Source of the DNA: Candidatus Cryptobacteroides onthequi
GTDB taxonomy: Bacteria; Bacteroidota; Bacteroidia; Bacteroidales; UBA932
Length of the DNA stretch: 64,000 nucleotides
Assembly: GCA_018066125.1 (NCBI GenBank)
Contig: JAGHSA010000014.1
Location: 1 to 64,000 of the forward strand
Reading direction: 5' to 3'
Both the position numbers and the translations under genes were made by a program. Within the stretch, counting starts at the first letter, position 1, and each line of letters begins with the position of its first letter. The notes under the pieces were generated by a model that saw nothing but the letters and a program-made list of their open reading frames with translations, made no database searches and was not told where the DNA came from. This document shows positions 52,280-62,800 of this stretch, piece by piece.

Positions 52280-53149
52280 TTATCTGTTGCCGTCCCTGTA
52301 ATGTCTCGGAGACATGCCCGTTACGCGTTTGAAGTACTTTCCGAACAGGGACTGGTTCATGAATCCCATCGAGTCGCTTATCTGCTCCACGGTGAGGTCG
52401 GTAGATCGCAGCAGAGCCTTGCTCTCAGCAATGACGAAGTCATCTATCAGCTCGAGCGCCGGCTTGCCGGTGGCTTCTCTGACAGACTGTGAAAGGTATT
52501 TCGATGTGATGCAGAGCCTGTCAGCGTAGTACGCCACAGTGCGTTCAGTCTTGTAGTTCTCTTTCACCAGCTGGTAGAACTTCTCGGTGATGTTCTCGCT
52601 GCGCGAGAGCGGTTTCTCCTTGAGCCTGTCAGGGTGGCTGAGCGCAAATCCATAGAAGAGGGTAAGCGTCATGTGCCTGGCGGCCTCAAGTCTGTAAGGG
52701 GATTCCTTCATCTGGACCATGTTCCACAGGAGGTAATTGAACGCGATGGTGACCTTGCTCTGTCCGGTCAGCGGGAATACCGGATCCCTCATGATCTGGG
52801 AGCGCAGCTGTCCGTACATGTTCGACTCTGACAGGATGTTGTCGGTCAGCTGCTTGGAGATGACGATGACGTCCATGCCTGTTCCGTGGCCTATGGGACC
52901 CTGACGGACGACCATTCCTTCCATGTATATGATCATGCACGGTCCCTTGATGTGGTAGTCCTTCATGTTGACTGACACATCGACCGTACCGTGGTTGATG
53001 AAGATGGCGGTGGTGGCATCGGCTATGAACGGTTCGTCATCGACGACCCAGAACGACTCGGCATCCATCAGAAGCATGTCGTTTCCTATCCTGTGGTTCT
53101 CGTCAACCTGCTGCCCGAAATGATCTCTCTTGTGAAGTCTTCCTCGCAT
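52280..53149 (-). CDS. AraC family transcriptional regulator
   Basis: The 289-residue protein has an N-terminal cupin-like sensing domain (1-150) and the C-terminal double helix-turn-helix of AraC: ITSKYLSQSVREATG for the first and ISDSMGFMNQSLFGKYFKRVTGMSP for the second (in two parts). It sits at the head of the operon with the M28, MBL and GH43 genes, so it may control them. The start at 53149 (MRGRLH) was preferred to an in-frame one 39 nt further upstream. A -7-like box (GATATTTG) lies about 25 nt before it on the minus strand. Confidence 0.87.
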   Translation of the reverse strand: MRGRLHKRDHFGQQVDENHRIGNDMLLMDAESFWVVDDEPFIADATTAIFINHGTVDVSVNMKDYHIKGPCMIIYMEGMVVRQGPIGHGTGMDVIVISKQLTDNILSESNMYGQLRSQIMRDPVFPLTGQSKVTIAFNYLLWNMVQMKESPYRLEAARHMTLTLFYGFALSHPDRLKEKPLSRSENITEKFYQLVKENYKTERTVAYYADRLCITSKYLSQSVREATGKPALELIDDFVIAESKALLRSTDLTVEQISDSMGFMNQSLFGKYFKRVTGMSPRHYRDGNR

Positions 53150-53281
53150 GCTGCTGAATATGAGATATGTATAGTACAAATATCGCACAAATTAGTATAA
53201 AATACATATTGCAATTGCATAAATCCGTATAATATCCCAAAACATTGGCAAAACGGTCCCTAATTGTCCGAAATATGCGAA

Positions 53282-53289
53282 TACATTTG
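53282..53289 (+). promoter_or_regulatory. Promoter -7 box for the acyl-CoA synthetase
   Basis: TACATTTG is an exact match to TAnnTTTG, 24 nt before the ATG at 53314, in the divergent region with the AraC gene. A TTG at 53264 is slightly too close to be an ideal -33 box. Confidence 0.55.
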
Positions 53290-53313
53290 TGCCATAATAC
53301 CAAAACCGACACC

Positions 53314-54939
53314 ATGAAGGCAAGTTACAGCACACTCTGCGAACTTTTCAAGTACTCTACCGAGGCATTTTCTGACAGGACCATGAACCGCTCATATGAT
53401 TCAGAGGCCGGATACACTTATGGAGAGTTCAGGCAGACCTGTGAACGTCTCTCCGGTCTCCTGTCACGTCACGGCGTGGGAGCTGAAGACAGAGTCGCCA
53501 TCTACTCGACCGGACATCCGAATTGGTCTGTCGCCTTCTTCACGGCTGTGGCTTTCGGCCGCGTGGCAGTGCCTGTGCTCCCGGACTTCTCCGGAAATGA
53601 GGCCCAGCACGTGCTTGAGCACAGTGGGGCCAAGGTGCTTTTTGTTTCAGCGAAACAGCTTGCAAAACTCAGCGAAGAGGTCCTTTCAGGGCTGAGCCTC
53701 GTGATCGGCGTGGAGACTCTCGAGGTGCTCCGTGACAACAGCGCGGATGCCGCATACGCAAATATCAGCACGCCGCTTCCGGAGTCGCTCGCGGCCATCA
53801 TCTACACTTCGGGTACTACCGGCGCAGCCAAGGGTGTGATGCTCCAGCACCGCAATTTCATGGCGAATGTCACGGCGGGCTTCCATTTCTATCCTATCGG
53901 CAGAAAGGATGTCCTGCTGTCTATCCTCCCGCTCGCGCATGCATACGAGCTCAGCCTCGGCATGCTCTATCCGTTTGCGGCAGGATCAATCGTGTACTAC
54001 ATATCAAAGGCTCCGACACCTTCTTACCTGATGAAGGTCATGCAGGATGTGCGTCCGACTGCAATGCTCACTGTACCGCTCATCATCGAGAAGGTCTACA
54101 AGGGCAACATCGTGCCTATGCTCCGCAAGAGTCCTTTCCTGCACTGGATGGATCAGCACATGCACAGACTCCTGTGCCTGCTTGTGGGAAGAAGGATGGT
54201 GAAGACTTTCGGGGGCAGGATGAGATTCTTCGGTATAGGTGGAGCCAAACTTGATGTAAATGTGGAGCGCTTCCTCCATGAGGCACGTTTCCCGTACTAC
54301 ATCGGTTACGGTCTGACCGAGTGCGCGCCGCTCCTGGCTCTCTGCAGGTACAACGAGACGGTGCCAGGCCAGATCGGCAAGGCCGTCTATGGAGTGGAGT
54401 TGCGCCTTGATGACCTCAATCCCGAAACAGGGGAGGGTGAGATTGTCGCCCGCGGCGAGAACATCTTCCCTGGATACTTCAGGGATGAGGAACGCACCAG
54501 ATCTGCCTTCACTGAAGACGGATGGTTCCGCACAGGAGACCTTGCGGCTGTTGACGAGCGGGGCTGCTACACTATCAAAGGCCGCATCGGCAACATGATA
54601 GTGGGTGCATCAGGAGAGAACATCTACCCTGAGGAAATCGAGAAGGTCGCCAGAGAGATACCTCAGATCGAGGATATCATCGTGGTGAGCCGCGGAAAGA
54701 AGCTGGTTGCCCTTGTCAAGTGTGTGGACAGCCTGTTCGACCTGGCCAATGCCAAGGATGACGAGCAGACCAGGGCTGCCGTTGAAAGCTTCAAGCGCAC
54801 CGTCTCCGACTACGTGAATTCGCGTGTCAGCGCTGCGTCCCAGCTCAATTCCATCGAGCTCATGACCAAGCCTTTCGAAAAGACGGCTACACTGAAGATA
54901 CGTCGTTTCCTCTACTCGAAGGATGCGCCTACGGTGTAA
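53314..54939 (+). CDS. Long-chain acyl-CoA synthetase-like enzyme
   Basis: The 541-residue ANL adenylate-forming enzyme has the AMP-binding loop IIYTSGTTGAAKG, the YGLTECAP motif that reads the acyl site and the hinge/lysine segment GRIGNMIVGASGENIYPEEIE. Long-chain fatty acids are the likely substrates; it lacks an obvious membrane anchor. The start at 53314 lies after the -7 box; the longer in-frame start upstream precedes it. The gene stands alone, with the sulfatase gene promoter 20 bp downstream. Confidence 0.9.
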   Translation: MKASYSTLCELFKYSTEAFSDRTMNRSYDSEAGYTYGEFRQTCERLSGLLSRHGVGAEDRVAIYSTGHPNWSVAFFTAVAFGRVAVPVLPDFSGNEAQHVLEHSGAKVLFVSAKQLAKLSEEVLSGLSLVIGVETLEVLRDNSADAAYANISTPLPESLAAIIYTSGTTGAAKGVMLQHRNFMANVTAGFHFYPIGRKDVLLSILPLAHAYELSLGMLYPFAAGSIVYYISKAPTPSYLMKVMQDVRPTAMLTVPLIIEKVYKGNIVPMLRKSPFLHWMDQHMHRLLCLLVGRRMVKTFGGRMRFFGIGGAKLDVNVERFLHEARFPYYIGYGLTECAPLLALCRYNETVPGQIGKAVYGVELRLDDLNPETGEGEIVARGENIFPGYFRDEERTRSAFTEDGWFRTGDLAAVDERGCYTIKGRIGNMIVGASGENIYPEEIEKVAREIPQIEDIIVVSRGKKLVALVKCVDSLFDLANAKDDEQTRAAVESFKRTVSDYVNSRVSAASQLNSIELMTKPFEKTATLKIRRFLYSKDAPTV

Positions 54940-54959
54940 GGAATTACGCCGGAAAGTGC

Positions 54960-54967
54960 TATCTTTG
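54960..54967 (+). promoter_or_regulatory. Promoter -7 box for the sulfatase
   Basis: TATCTTTG matches TAnnTTTG and ends 5 nt before the sulfatase ATG at 54973, another near-leaderless arrangement. A later in-frame ATG at 54991 (MSLSAAA) would give a short leader. Confidence 0.5.
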
Positions 54968-54972
54968 GGGGA

Positions 54973-56502
54973 ATGAAGGGAAGAAGAATCATGTCATTGT
55001 CAGCAGCGGCCGCAGCGTTTACCGGTGTGGCCGGGGCCGAGGTCAAGAGGCCCAACATCATCCTTTTCATGGTTGATGACATGGGCTGGCAGGACACTTC
55101 TGTGCCGTTCTGGACCCAGCCTACGCCATACAACTCCATGTTCGAGACTCCCAATATGGAGAGGCTTGCCGGCCAGGGCATGATGTTTACTCAGGCATAC
55201 GCCTGCGCGATCAGTTCTCCCTCACGCTGCAGCCTCATCACGGGAGCATGCAACGCCCGCCACGGTGTCACGAACTGGACGCTCCAGAGGGGAGAAAGCA
55301 CCGATCTGGAGGATCCCAGGGTCATTCTTCCTGAATGGAACCTCAATGGAGTCGCCCTGGATCCGGGTATCCCGAGGACATTTACCGGCACTTCATTCGT
55401 CAAGACCCTGCGTGACAGCGGCTACCATACCATTCACTGCGGCAAGGCCCATTTTGCAGCCAAGGACACTCCCGGTGAGGATCCGTGCTACTGGGGTTTT
55501 GAGGTGAATATCGCCGGCCATGCCGCAGGAGGTCTCGCGACCTATCTGAGCGAAAAGAACTATGGACATACGGCAGACGGCAAGGCATGGTCCCTGATGT
55601 CCATCCCAGGTCTCGAGAAGTATTGGGGCACCGGCACTTTCGCGACCGAGGCCTTGACCAGAGAGGCCATAGGCGCGCTTGACCGTTCCCTGGACGACGG
55701 ACGCCCGTTCTTCCTGTATATGGCACACTATGCCGTCCACATCCCGATAGACCGTGATGTCCGCTATTTCCAGAAATATCTTGACAAGGGTCTTGGGGAG
55801 AAGGATGCGGCGTATGCATCGCTGGTGGAGGGCATGGACAAGAGCCTCGGAGACCTCATGGACTGGCTCGAGGCGTCCGGGAAAGCTGACGATACCATCA
55901 TCATATTCATGAGCGACAACGGAGGTCTCGCCACCCAGCCTCAATGGCGCGACGGTGATCCTTACACCCAGAACGCTCCGCTCCGCAGCGGAAAGGGCTC
56001 GCTCTACGAGGGTGGCATACGCGAGCCGATGATAGTCAGCTGGCCTGGTATGGTCAGGGGTGGAACGCGGTGCGGCAGTTACCTGATGATAGAGGATTTC
56101 TACCCGACCATACTCGAGATGGCGGGGGTAGAGGGGCCTCTGCCGGATTCGGTGGACGGCATCAGTTTCGTGCCGCTTCTTACCGGCAGGGGGGATACGT
56201 CCCGCAACAGATCCATCATCTGGAATTTCCCGAATGTCTGGGGCAACGAAGGCCCGGGCATCAATCTCAACTGCGCCATCAGGCGTGGGGACTGGAAACT
56301 GATATATGATTATGCCACGGGCAGAAAGGAACTGTACTGCATCCCGCAAGACATAGGCGAAGAGCATGACATGGCGCAGGAGCGTCCGGCTCTCGTGCGC
56401 AGGCTTTCCAGGAGGCTGGGACGCAGCCTTCGTGACATGGGAGCGTTCAGACCGTCGTTCAGAGACACCGGCCGTCCATGTCCATGGCCGGATGAAATAT
56501 GA
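54973..56502 (+). CDS. Serine-type sulfatase, secreted
   Basis: The 509-residue protein has a short signal peptide (ending AGA) and the sulfatase core. Metal aspartates lie in MVDDMGWQD, and the maturation motif is SSPSR (Ser81), the serine form that needs the radical-SAM maturase anSME. MSDNGG carries the late Asp-Asn pair. It removes sulfate from a glycan or small molecule. The anSME gene is not in the window. It overlaps the ThuA gene by 4 nt (ATGA). Confidence 0.92.
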   Translation: MKGRRIMSLSAAAAAFTGVAGAEVKRPNIILFMVDDMGWQDTSVPFWTQPTPYNSMFETPNMERLAGQGMMFTQAYACAISSPSRCSLITGACNARHGVTNWTLQRGESTDLEDPRVILPEWNLNGVALDPGIPRTFTGTSFVKTLRDSGYHTIHCGKAHFAAKDTPGEDPCYWGFEVNIAGHAAGGLATYLSEKNYGHTADGKAWSLMSIPGLEKYWGTGTFATEALTREAIGALDRSLDDGRPFFLYMAHYAVHIPIDRDVRYFQKYLDKGLGEKDAAYASLVEGMDKSLGDLMDWLEASGKADDTIIIFMSDNGGLATQPQWRDGDPYTQNAPLRSGKGSLYEGGIREPMIVSWPGMVRGGTRCGSYLMIEDFYPTILEMAGVEGPLPDSVDGISFVPLLTGRGDTSRNRSIIWNFPNVWGNEGPGINLNCAIRRGDWKLIYDYATGRKELYCIPQDIGEEHDMAQERPALVRRLSRRLGRSLRDMGAFRPSFRDTGRPCPWPDEI

Positions 56503-57410
56503 AAGCATACCATATGAAGACATTTACCCGCATCATCATTGCGGCGCTGCTCATCATCGCGGCGACCGGCGCCCGCAAGCCTCAGAAGGCCCTGATCATC
56601 ACGGGCCAGAACAACCACAACTGGCCGGTGAGCCATGTCGCCATCGAGCGCATCCTGTCATCTTCCGGCCTCTTCAAGGTGGAGACCGCCATTTCCCCTG
56701 CCAGGGGTGAGGACATGTCCGGCTTCAAAGTGGACTTCCGCAGATACGACGTCGTCGTCGTGGATTACAACGGAGACGAGTGGTGCGATGAGATGAAGTC
56801 AGCCTTCGAACGCTACGCAGCGGATGGCGGCGGCATAGTCATGTACCATGCCGCAGACAACTCCTTCCCGCAATGGAAGGCCTACAATGAGATGAACGCC
56901 CTCGGCGGCTGGGAAGGCCGCAATGAGAAGGACGGACCGTATGTGTACTGGAAGGACGGGGCGCTCGTGCGCGACATGACCCCCGGTCCGGGAGGCTCAC
57001 ACGGTGCCCAGCACGAGTATGTCATGGAGTGCCGCGATGCTGCGCACCCTATCGTGGCGGGACTTCCTGAAAGGTGGAAGCATGGCCGTGACGAGCTCTA
57101 CGACAGGATGAGGGGCCCGGGCAACATTGGCGATCTCCTCTACACGGCGTATGCCCCGCAGGAGCTTCGCGGTTCCGGCCGCAACGAGCCGCTCATCTTC
57201 ACCGTCGATTACGGCAGAGCCCGCATCTGCCATATCATGATAGGCCATGCCGGACCTACCCTTGAAGACAACCCTGCAATGCAGTGTGTCGGTTTCCAGA
57301 CTCTGCTGCTGCGTGCCTGCGAGTGGTGCGCGACCGGCAAGGTCAGGCAGCCTGTACCGGATGATTTCCCGACAGAAGGGGAGTGCTCGTTCAGGAAGGA
57401 GTACAGGTAG
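56499..57410 (+). CDS. ThuA-domain protein, secreted
   Basis: The roughly 300-residue protein has a signal peptide (MKTFTRIIIAALLII) and a ThuA-like domain of the class-I glutamine amidotransferase type: ALIITGQNNHNWP, GGIVMYHAADNSF, and SHGAQHEYVM. These domains are linked to trehalose and other sugar utilisation; the catalytic cysteine of true amidotransferases is absent, as usual in the family. The start is 56499 (ATGA overlap) or 56514. It is cotranscribed with the sulfatase and ends 2 bp from a convergent gene. Confidence 0.83.
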   Translation: MKAYHMKTFTRIIIAALLIIAATGARKPQKALIITGQNNHNWPVSHVAIERILSSSGLFKVETAISPARGEDMSGFKVDFRRYDVVVVDYNGDEWCDEMKSAFERYAADGGGIVMYHAADNSFPQWKAYNEMNALGGWEGRNEKDGPYVYWKDGALVRDMTPGPGGSHGAQHEYVMECRDAAHPIVAGLPERWKHGRDELYDRMRGPGNIGDLLYTAYAPQELRGSGRNEPLIFTVDYGRARICHIMIGHAGPTLEDNPAMQCVGFQTLLLRACEWCATGKVRQPVPDDFPTEGECSFRKEYR

Positions 57411-57412
57411 CC

Positions 57413-59632
57413 TCACTTCACCATTTCGATGAGGAAAGCGTCTCTGGCCGCGATGCTCATGTCTACGGCCAGGGTTCCCCTGTGTCTTGGCATCATTTCA
57501 CGGCGGCCTTCGCTGTCGATGATATTCACCCTGAAACTGCCCTTGATTCCGTATCGGGCAGGATCCACTTCGAAGCGCACCGGCTGCTCCGTATCGGAGA
57601 TGTTGGTGATGGCGACTGCATATCCCCCCTGCTGGGATTTCCATCCCTCGCTGAAGATGACAGGTGTCTCGATTCTTGCCGAGGTGACGGCGTTGCCATG
57701 TCTTCCGGCATAGATGGAGATGCGTGAGACATCGATACTGTCGCATGCGCAAGGTATTTCGGGGCCACGGGTGCATATGCCTGTGCAGAGGTATTCAGGA
57801 GCATTCATTCTGGTCAGGACCAGACGCTTGAGGTACTCAAGCTCCTGAGGGCGGCTCTCCCTGAGGAAGGAATGGTAGTTGGCTATCATCGGCTGTGTGC
57901 CCCATACGAAACCCCTTGCCTGCTCCATCCTGAATTGGCTGTTGAATGCCTCCGGGAGCTCGGTCTCCCTGTTGGCAGGGCGGAATTCTTCCGGCCAGAG
58001 GTCATCGTACGGCGGATAGACGAGCGACGAGTAGCTGCCGAAGCAGATGGCCCTGTCATGATAGACCGCCTGGAACAGAGGGATGGTCTGGATATCCTGG
58101 ATGCCCATATATCTCTCGCGGCTGGCCTCAAGCGTCAGGAACAGGTCCAGGTATGGCATCCAGGTCTCACCGGAGCCTTCACCGGCAAGAACCGGATCCG
58201 TCGTGGTGCTGCGTATCATATCGGTAAGTTTTCCGAAATTGTTGATCCACATGTTTCTGTCGCCGAGTGGATGTCCGTGGCTCGGGTCGTAGCACTGCAT
58301 GGCCATGCAGGCCTGGTCCATATAGACTCCGCTTACACCGTAGCTGTTGATGACTGTGTCGCAGAGCGAGCGGTAGTGGTTCTTCCAGAAGTCCGTGCCC
58401 ATGCACATCGGTGTCAGGGCATGTCCCGTGAATATATTGAATACCTGGGAGTAGTCGCTTCCGTCGCGCTTGACGGCCCTGTATTTCTCCACTCCGAGCT
58501 CATCCCAGCTTCCGGTGGCGTTGCCCCACTGGATGGAGTTCATATAGACTAGCATGTTGATTCCCTTCGTCCTGGCTTCCGCCACTGCTGCCTTGAATCT
58601 GTCCGTCCCGTCTCTCGGAGGTATGTATTCCGGGAATCCGTCATCGTATGGACACCCGTGCCACCAGTGCCACAGTACGCTCACCGGTATGTCCCCCAGG
58701 TATTCTTTCAGGTCGGCTGCTTCAGTAAGGACATTGTCGCTGTATCCTCTGTTCCATACCCAGACCGGAGTGTCTGCGGCCCATCCGGCGGTCTTTCCTG
58801 AGCCGGCTCTGCTGTCCCTGAACCATGGCATGTTCACGGCACTTTCTCTGTAGAGTGCTGCAGCCTCGTGCCAGTCACCTTGGAAAAGACCTATTATCAT
58901 CTCGAAACCGGAGCTGTAGCTGTCCCTCTGTCCGTCCTCCGAAAGCTGGGTGCTGAAGCTGAGCGCCGTGTGTGTGCCGTCCATGTGCATGAAATAGTTC
59001 TTGGTCATGGACAGGCTGTCGTTTGAAGACATGTAGAGGCCCGGGTGGTCGTCGCAGCAGAGCGCCGCAAGCTGCATGTTGAGGGCTCCGGGACAGCTCC
59101 ACCTGTAGGTCTTGACGCCGCTTTCAGGCAAGTCTCTCCTTGGGTTCGAGATGAGCGAGCCCTGCCAGCTGGAAACGATCAGTTTCTCATTGCGGCCGGC
59201 CTTGAATCCGCCGATTGTCGGATAGTTCACCGTGGTGAGTCCCTTGAATCCCGAGGCTTCTATCGACCAGAAGCTCAGCGGACTGCCTTTCTCCATACGT
59301 ACCTTGCCTTTGACGGATGCACCGTCGGAGAGCTTCCAGTCAAACTCTGCGCTGCTGCCTGAAGTCTGCCGCAGGCAGAATGCGGCTCCTTCCATGTCTC
59401 CGAGCGTCTTTCCCTCTGCGGAGAGGATATTCCAAAGCGCCCTGTCTGATGCTCCGCGGTCTATCATTTCCATTCCGGATTTCTTGTCCCTGAACGAGAT
59501 GACGCTTCCGTCGCCCATGTCGAATGTGATGGCGATGAGTTCGTTCTGGATGGTGCATGTGTTCTTTTCGGCTTTCTGCGATGTGCATGCCAGGCATGCC
59601 AGTGCCATCAGCAGCAGTGTGATCTTTTTCAT
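57413..59632 (-). CDS. DUF6259-like glycosidase-type lipoprotein
   Basis: The 739-residue lipoprotein (lipobox LAC) has an N-terminal beta-sandwich, then a TIM-barrel-like region with VYMDQACMAMQC, GEGSGETWMPYL and WHWWHGCPYDD, and a C-terminal beta domain. It resembles DUF6259 proteins, related to GH36/GH31-type barrels. The Asp in VYMDQ is a good nucleophile candidate. It probably acts on a glycan together with the nearby sulfatase but is transcribed in the other direction. The family assignment is from memory. Confidence 0.7.
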   Translation of the reverse strand: MKKITLLLMALACLACTSQKAEKNTCTIQNELIAITFDMGDGSVISFRDKKSGMEMIDRGASDRALWNILSAEGKTLGDMEGAAFCLRQTSGSSAEFDWKLSDGASVKGKVRMEKGSPLSFWSIEASGFKGLTTVNYPTIGGFKAGRNEKLIVSSWQGSLISNPRRDLPESGVKTYRWSCPGALNMQLAALCCDDHPGLYMSSNDSLSMTKNYFMHMDGTHTALSFSTQLSEDGQRDSYSSGFEMIIGLFQGDWHEAAALYRESAVNMPWFRDSRAGSGKTAGWAADTPVWVWNRGYSDNVLTEAADLKEYLGDIPVSVLWHWWHGCPYDDGFPEYIPPRDGTDRFKAAVAEARTKGINMLVYMNSIQWGNATGSWDELGVEKYRAVKRDGSDYSQVFNIFTGHALTPMCMGTDFWKNHYRSLCDTVINSYGVSGVYMDQACMAMQCYDPSHGHPLGDRNMWINNFGKLTDMIRSTTTDPVLAGEGSGETWMPYLDLFLTLEASRERYMGIQDIQTIPLFQAVYHDRAICFGSYSSLVYPPYDDLWPEEFRPANRETELPEAFNSQFRMEQARGFVWGTQPMIANYHSFLRESRPQELEYLKRLVLTRMNAPEYLCTGICTRGPEIPCACDSIDVSRISIYAGRHGNAVTSARIETPVIFSEGWKSQQGGYAVAITNISDTEQPVRFEVDPARYGIKGSFRVNIIDSEGRREMMPRHRGTLAVDMSIAARDAFLIEMVK

Positions 59633-59827
59633 CTCTGGAGGTGGTTTTGAAGTGCGTCGCGGTGCGTTTGCGGCTCGGATTGATGGGTAAATATAGCAAT
59701 TTTTTTCAATGCTTTCATACGTGAAAATCGTAAATGATTATGTCATAGATAGATGGAAGAAACCCGAATAGAGTATGCTGAGATTGATATTTTTATAATT
59801 ATGCGACTGTTTTTTATGGGAAATAAG

Positions 59828-59835
59828 TAACTTTG
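59828..59835 (+). promoter_or_regulatory. Promoter -7 box for the susC-like gene
   Basis: TAACTTTG is an exact -7 match, 44 nt before the ATG at 59880. The region upstream (59633-59827) is AT-rich, and on its other strand has a TATATTTA that may serve the DUF6259 gene. No regulatory repeat was seen there. Confidence 0.6.
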
Positions 59836-59879
59836 CGGCCGTTTTTTGTAGTGGGAATAATACTCAATTCATAATCATT

Positions 59880-62800
59880 ATGTTCAAACGTTTGGTTAGT
59901 CTCAGCAGCAGGGCATCAGTATGTCTTGTGCTGGTCATGAGCGTCCTTTTCTCACTGGACGCCTCAGCTCAGTCAGCGTACCCGAGACAGATCACCGGAA
60001 CAGTGTATGACGAGCAGTCAAACACTCTTCCCGGTGTCGCTGTCGTGGAAAAGGGTACAACAAATGGAGTGGTAACTGATGTCGACGGAAAGTTCAGCAT
60101 CAAGGTGAAATCCGCTTCTTCAGTCCTTCAGTTCTCTTTCATGGGAATGGTGACCCAGGAAGTGAAAGTCACCAAGGATTCTTATTCTATCGTCATGAAG
60201 GATGCTGTCGATGCTCTCGTAGGGGCCGTGGTCAACACAGGTTACCAGAAGCTCGACAGACGCATGTCTGCTTCTTCCATCTCTTCTATCTCAGGAGAGG
60301 AAGTGCTTCAGGGCAACGCCTTCTCACTTGACAACATGCTTCAGGGCAAGATCCCTGGAATGACAGTCCTGAATTCATCTTCTACCCCTGGTGCTGCCAC
60401 AAAGGTACGAATCAGAGGTACTTCCACCATTTCAGGTAACAGAGAGCCTCTCTGGGTGGTCGACGGTGTCATCCTCGATGACCCTGTATCGATTTCTACC
60501 GAGGTCCTCAATGACCTTGACAACGTGAACCTCGTCGGAAACGCCATCTCTGGCCTCAACCCTAACGATATCGATAAGATCGACGTCCTCAAGGATGCAT
60601 CCGCTACCGCCATCTATGGTGTGCGCGCTGCCAACGGTGTCATCGTGATCACCACCAAGAAGGGTGCAAAGGGCGCTCCGAGGGTGAACTATTCCGGCAA
60701 TGTCACTGTATCAGAGAGACCGAGCTACAACCGTCTCAACCTCATGAACTCACTCGAGCGAGTAGAGGTATCCAAGGAAATCGAGAGCAAGGGCCTCGAC
60801 TACCGCTTCGAGCCTGCAGCTGTAGGTTACGAGGGACTCCTCTACGACCTCTACGACAGGAAGCTCTCTTACGATGACTTCCTTGCATCTGTAAAGAGGA
60901 TCGAGGAGATGAACACCGACTGGTACTCACTTCTCTACAAGACCTCAGTGTCACACAAGCACAACATCTCCATCTCAGGAGCTGACAAGGCTGTGAACTA
61001 CTATGTGTCAGGATCTTACGTGGATGATCAGGCAACCCTGAAGGGCACTGGTGTCAAGCAGTACAACATCATGGGCAAGGTGCAGGTGAACTTCCTGAGC
61101 AACCTCATCGGTACAGTCCAGATCAGAGGCAATATATCTGACAAGACATACCAGCACTCAAGCATCTCTGCCTACACATATGCATACAGCACTTCAAGAG
61201 CCATCCCGGCATTCAACGAGGACGGTTCATATGCATACTACAATGCGGAGCAGGGCTACAACGCACAGCCTCTCCAGTTCAATATCCTCAATGAGATAGA
61301 CAACTCCGGAAGGACAGTATCCACAGACGCAGTCTATCTCAACTCAAATCTCGAGTGGACCATTCTCCCTGGGCTCAGGGCTACAGGAACATTCGCGATG
61401 AGTACAGCCAATACCGCAGAGAAGGAATGGTTCAGTGACCATTCATATGCAGCCGCAAAGCTCCGCAGACTCAACTATGGCGTTCCGTTCCCGGATGCCG
61501 ACGTGTGGAGAGAGAATCAGTGCTATCTTCCTTACGGAGGTGAGCTCAAGAGCGGCAATACCAGAAACTTCTCATACACCACCCGTGCACAGCTCGACTA
61601 CAGCAAGTATGTCAAGGGACATCATTTCACCGCAGCTGCAGGTACCGAGGCACGTTCTACCAGGTACACCGGTCTCTCATCGACTCAGTGGGGCTATCTC
61701 CCTCAGAGAGGCGAGTCCTTTGTGGAGATCGACCCTGTTCTCTGGCCTATGTACAACCAGATGACAAGGCAGCGTCCCGATGTTGTCACCAACAGGCTTT
61801 CAAACTACCTTTCACTTTACGGCGTCGTGTCTTACGCATACAAGTCAAGGTATATCATCAATGCCAATGTCAGGGCTGACGGTTCCAACAAATTCGGTCA
61901 GGACAAGAGCACACGATTCCTTCCTATCTGGTCAGTATCTGCAAGATGGAACATCCTCAACGAGAACTTCCTCAAGGATGTGATGTGGCTCAACGAGCTC
62001 TCACTCAAGGGATCATACGGTATCCAGGGTAATGTCTCAGACGACCAGACCCCTAGCATGATCATCAAGATGGGCTCTATCGACGAGCTTTCAGGTGACT
62101 ACATGTCTACACTTTCAAAGCTTCCTAACCCGTTCCTCAAGTGGGAGAAGACCCAGTCATACAACGTCGCTCTCGACTTCGCCCTGTTTGACAACAGACT
62201 TTCAGGTACAGTCGAGTACTATTACAAGAAGGGTACCGACCAGATCGTGTCAGTGGACGTATCTCCTACCACAGGTGCTTCTCACATGAGCCTCAATATG
62301 GGTGACATCACCAACAGGGGATATGAGTTCATCCTCAATGCAGTGCCTGTGAAGACCAAGGACTTCAGATGGTCACTCTCACTCAACTCCGCAAGGAACA
62401 TCAACATCGTCACCCGCGGCGGCATGGAGTCTGACTACACATACGCACAGTACATCAACGGTTCAGCCGTACTCAAGGGATATCCTATCAACTCCTTCTT
62501 CTCATACAAGTTCGACAAGCTTGACGAGAAGGGTCTTCCTGCCTTCCTCGACACAGACGAGGAGGACGGCATGACCAAGGAGGAGATGTTCAAGAAGGCA
62601 TTCGCTCTCTCAGGAAACCGTATTCCTGACATGCAGGGCGGTTTCAGCTCTAACTTCTCATACAAGAGACTCACCCTCGGCCTGTTCTTCTCATACAGCG
62701 TGGGCTCAAAGCTGCGTCTCAACAACCTCTACAGCAACTCAGGCCAGTACCTGCCTAACCCTCAGCAGAACATGTCGGCTGAGTTCGTCAACAGATGGCG

